DNA from: Anaerolineae bacterium
GTDB lineage: Bacteria; Chloroflexota; Anaerolineae; Anaerolineales; E44-bin32
Assembly: GCA_011174825.1 (NCBI GenBank)
Contig: DUEZ01000085.1
Coordinates: 1 to 57,917 of the forward strand
Direction: 5' to 3'
Length of the DNA: 57,917 nucleotides
This document shows positions 55,848 through 57,917 of the stretch, one piece after another. A program made the position numbers and the translations under genes. The stretch's first letter is position 1. Every line of letters begins with the position of its first letter. The notes under the pieces were generated by a model that saw nothing but the letters and a program-made list of their open reading frames with translations, was not told the origin of the DNA and searched no databases.

Positions 55848-56345
55848 ATGAAATACATCGCCACGATCGACGACAAGACCTACGAGATTGAAATCAACAG
55901 TGAACATGAGATCTCGCTCGATGGAAAATCTCTCTCGGTCGACTTCCTTCCCATCGGTGGTCCTCCAATCATTTCCTTGTTGCTCGAAGGTTCATCCTAT
56001 GAAGCCCATGTGAACCCTACTGATGTTGGATGGGAGGTCTTTTTACTGGGCCAACGTTATCTGGTCGTCGTTGAGGACGAGAGGCAACGGCAACTGAGGG
56101 AAGTCTCAATCGCTCAGGCGGTACATCGAGAGACCTTTCACCTAAAAGCACCGATGCCTGGCATGATCGTGACCATTCCAATAGAAGAGGGTGAGAAAGT
56201 CAAGCGTGGTACCAACCTCGTGGTTCTTGAATCAATGAAGATGCAGAACGAGCTCAAAGCCCCCAGAGACGGTGAGGTGACCGCAATTCGAGTAAAACCT
56301 GGTGATAACGTCGATCAAGAACAGGTCTTAGTGGTCCTTGAATGA
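55848..56345 (+). CDS. Biotin carboxyl carrier protein
   Basis: 165 residues. The C-terminal biotinyl domain has LKAPMPGMIVTIPIEEGEKV, the biotinylated Lys in ESMKMQNEL, and a closing VKPGDNVDQEQVLVVLE. The N-terminal 90 residues are a beta-rich region like the BT domain of propionyl-CoA carboxylases. Target of BirA (30011-30820). An 8-bp overlap with the next open frame exists, but the CYTH start is placed further downstream. Confidence 0.93.
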   Translation: MKYIATIDDKTYEIEINSEHEISLDGKSLSVDFLPIGGPPIISLLLEGSSYEAHVNPTDVGWEVFLLGQRYLVVVEDERQRQLREVSIAQAVHRETFHLKAPMPGMIVTIPIEEGEKVKRGTNLVVLESMKMQNELKAPRDGEVTAIRVKPGDNVDQEQVLVVLE

Positions 56346-56418
56346 TGAGCGCTACTTGGGCTATCAATCTTCTGAACTTTCTCGCGGTCCTCAACTACAT
56401 TCCTCAGCCGGTCACATA

Positions 56419-57075
56419 ATGGACAATATTGGACGAGAAATCGAAGCTAAATTTATCGTAGAAAATTTGGACGAGGTTCGCCAGCGACTGCTAGCACTCG
56501 GTGGGCAACTCATCATTCCGTGTCACCTGGAAATAAATCACCGTTTTGACACCCACGACAGTCGATTGCGAACTAATGACGAGGTCTTGCGTCTCCGTCA
56601 GGGACCTCAGGTGACCCTAACCTACAAGCGGTCTACAAGTGCAGAGGAGCGGATTGAGTTTGAGCTTGAGATTGACGACTTCCACGCTGCACAAAGCCTT
56701 CTCGAAGCCCTTGGCTACCATCTTATCTTCACCTATGAGAAGTATCGAGAGGTTTACACGCTTGATGAAGCGAAGGTGATGCTCGACGAGTTACCTTTCA
56801 GCCTTTTTACTGAGGTGGAAGGTCCTTCATTGGAAGCAATTAAGCAGAAGGTTGAAATATTGGGGTTGGATTGGATTAAGCGAGTTAAATATAGTTACCT
56901 CGACTTATTCGATATCCTGCACCAGCGACTGAACTTACCCTTCGAAAATGCAGATTTTGACAGCTTCCAAGAATGGCCTTCCATCCATCCTTCCGACCTT
57001 GGCTTGGACGATGCTGTTCAATCCTTTTCAGATAGTAAGAGTGAACGCACTGAAGAAGCGACCCTCAAGGAGTAG
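56419..57075 (+). CDS. CYTH domain protein (class IV adenylate cyclase/triphosphatase-like)
   Basis: 218 residues from the ATG at 56419. The CYTH hallmark ExExK is EIEAKF near the N-terminus, followed by NHRFDTHDSRLRTNDEVLRLRQG, TLTYKR, RIEFELEI and LDELPFSLFTEVEG, the tunnel-fold residues of CyaB-type and thiamine-triphosphatase-like enzymes. Triphosphate tunnel chemistry is likely, but cyclase versus phosphatase cannot be read. The frame is open from a TTG at 56338. The last eight codons and the stop lie inside a copy of the 110-bp element (57048-57158), so the native C-terminus may have been replaced. Confidence 0.85.
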   Translation: MDNIGREIEAKFIVENLDEVRQRLLALGGQLIIPCHLEINHRFDTHDSRLRTNDEVLRLRQGPQVTLTYKRSTSAEERIEFELEIDDFHAAQSLLEALGYHLIFTYEKYREVYTLDEAKVMLDELPFSLFTEVEGPSLEAIKQKVEILGLDWIKRVKYSYLDLFDILHQRLNLPFENADFDSFQEWPSIHPSDLGLDDAVQSFSDSKSERTEEATLKE

Positions 57076-57158
57076 GGAGTGGTATATATAAGGGTGCGGG
57101 CTGTGCTCACACCCCTATATATACCGGTTCTCTTCTTGCGGTTGACCATTTTTCAATG
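57048..57158 (-). repeat. 111-bp MITE-like element, copy 3
   Basis: The reverse complement of the 15532-15641 layout. Ends are CACTGAAGAA and TTTTTCAATG; the core is AGGGTGCGGGC...CACACCCCT. It overlaps the 3' end of the CYTH gene and lies just before the mutase gene. Confidence 0.75.
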
Positions 57159-57174
57159 GAGTCAAGAGTGAGAC

Positions 57175-57917
57175 ATGAGTGAGACACTTAAAGATGCGTT
57201 AAAAGCTTGGCAGGAAGAAGTCTTGGAACCCTCACTGAAACGTCACCCTGAGCGTAAGGATGATTTTAAAACCTCCTCAGGCATCCAGCTCGAGCGTTTC
57301 TATCTACCCACTGTTCCCGACCCCGGATATCAGGACCAATTAGGGTTCCCCGGTGAGTATCCATACACCCGCGGTGTACAAGCGACGATGTATCGCGGTC
57401 TCTTGTGGACGATGCGCCAATACGCCGGTTATGCCACAGCTGAGGAATCTAACCGACGTTACCGATACCTGCTCGCCAAAGGACAGACAGGCTTATCCGT
57501 GGCCTTCGATCTGCCAACCCAGATCGGCTACGATGCGGACGACCCGATCGCCTCCGGTGAAGTTGGCAAGGTAGGTGTCTCAGTCTCGTGCTTGGGTGAC
57601 ATGGATCAATTATTTGAGGGCATCCCGCTTGACCAAGTCTCAACCAGTATGACGATCAACGCCCCAGCAGCTGTCCTGTTGGCTATGTACCTCGCGATTG
57701 CTAAACGTCAGGGCGTCGACATCTCGAAGTTGAGAGGAACGGTTCAGAATGACATCTTGAAAGAATACATCGCTCGTGGGACTTACATCTTCCCACCGAA
57801 ATCCTCCATACGGCTGATCACCGATGTTATGAGATTTTGTAAGGAGAATGTCCCCCGTTGGAACACGATCTCAATCTCCGGCTACCACATTCGAGAGGCA
57901 GGGTCTACTGCCGTTCA
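57175..57917 (+). CDS. Methylmalonyl-CoA mutase large subunit, 5' part
   Basis: An open frame of 247 codons running off the window end. Translation starts [16 protein letters not shown], then [73 protein letters not shown] and [18 protein letters not shown], the TIM-barrel substrate domain of the B12-dependent mutase (alpha/large chain). It isomerises methylmalonyl-CoA to succinyl-CoA. The cobalamin domain would lie beyond the window. With the carboxylase genes upstream it forms a propionyl-CoA to succinyl-CoA module. Confidence 0.95.
   Translation, partial: MSETLKDALKAWQEEVLEPSLKRHPERKDDFKTSSGIQLERFYLPTVPDPGYQDQLGFPGEYPYTRGVQATMYRGLLWTMRQYAGYATAEESNRRYRYLLAKGQTGLSVAFDLPTQIGYDADDPIASGEVGKVGVSVSCLGDMDQLFEGIPLDQVSTSMTINAPAAVLLAMYLAIAKRQGVDISKLRGTVQNDILKEYIARGTYIFPPKSSIRLITDVMRFCKENVPRWNTISISGYHIREAGSTAV

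Overview
The window is a bacterial chromosome segment of roughly 50% GC with dense coding on both strands. It has no transposase, phage, CRISPR or confidently assignable rRNA or tRNA gene. The gene set best fits a member of the Chloroflexota, probably Anaerolineae or a relative. Evidence for this is a staygreen-family protein, a mevalonate cluster with an archaeal-type HMG-CoA synthase/thiolase/DUF35 trio, GAF/HisKA_3 sensor kinases, LysM and cyclophilin lipoproteins, and many short palindromic repeats. This placement is an inference from gene content; no rRNA marker is present.

Layout. (1) 66-7954, all plus strand: CPD photolyase, an SDR, a NAD(P)-binding/DUF2867 protein, a DUF1475-like membrane protein, DegV, a TspO-related tryptophan-rich protein, DUF4345-like and DUF3159 membrane proteins and a staygreen (Mg-dechelatase-like) protein. 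It reads as a photo-oxidative or tetrapyrrole stress island. (2) 8224-11102, minus strand: a small basic protein, and a histidine kinase with a stand-alone receiver whose phosphoacceptor Asp is Glu. (3) 11283-15461: class II HMG-CoA reductase, HMG-CoA synthase, a thiolase-like protein that lacks its catalytic Cys and GHP His, and a DUF35 Zn-ribbon/OB protein. (4) 15886-19210: LysM lipoprotein, Nudix hydrolase, ribosomal protein L19, glutamate racemase. (5) 19718-26313: gyrA, a six-PAS membrane sensor with no output domain, and a divergent single-domain response regulator. (6) 27222-35609: penicillin acylase, small membrane protein, BirA, HIT protein, a canonical thiolase, 3-hydroxybutyryl-CoA dehydrogenase and a pair of small two-TM paralogues. 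(7) 35709-40450, minus strand: gatC-gatA, a tandem-cyclophilin lipoprotein and gatB. (8) 40527-51023: acyl-CoA dehydrogenase, then a surface-glycan cluster with three GT-C membrane transferases, one GT2 and one methyltransferase. (9) 51067-57917: an MDR dehydrogenase, a small membrane protein, carboxyltransferase, biotin carboxylase, biotin carrier protein, a CYTH-domain protein and the start of methylmalonyl-CoA mutase.

Together the thiolase, hydroxyacyl-CoA dehydrogenase, acyl-CoA dehydrogenase, propionyl-CoA carboxylase, BirA and methylmalonyl-CoA mutase outline acyl-CoA degradation with propionyl-CoA entering the succinyl-CoA route. The mevalonate genes supply isoprenoid precursors.

The intergenic DNA is unusually structured. 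It holds a perfect 64-bp palindrome, a family of AGGGGCG/CGCCCCT palindromes, about 90-180-bp elements with CATCCTGAGCG-type ends, and three copies of a 110-111-bp element with CACTGAAAAA-type inverted ends. One of those copies supplies the last codons of the CYTH gene. Inverted copies of another repeat lie on either side of gyrA. The observations I rate highest are the catalytically disarmed thiolase inside the mevalonate cluster, the staygreen/TspO/photolyase island, and the 110-bp element family.
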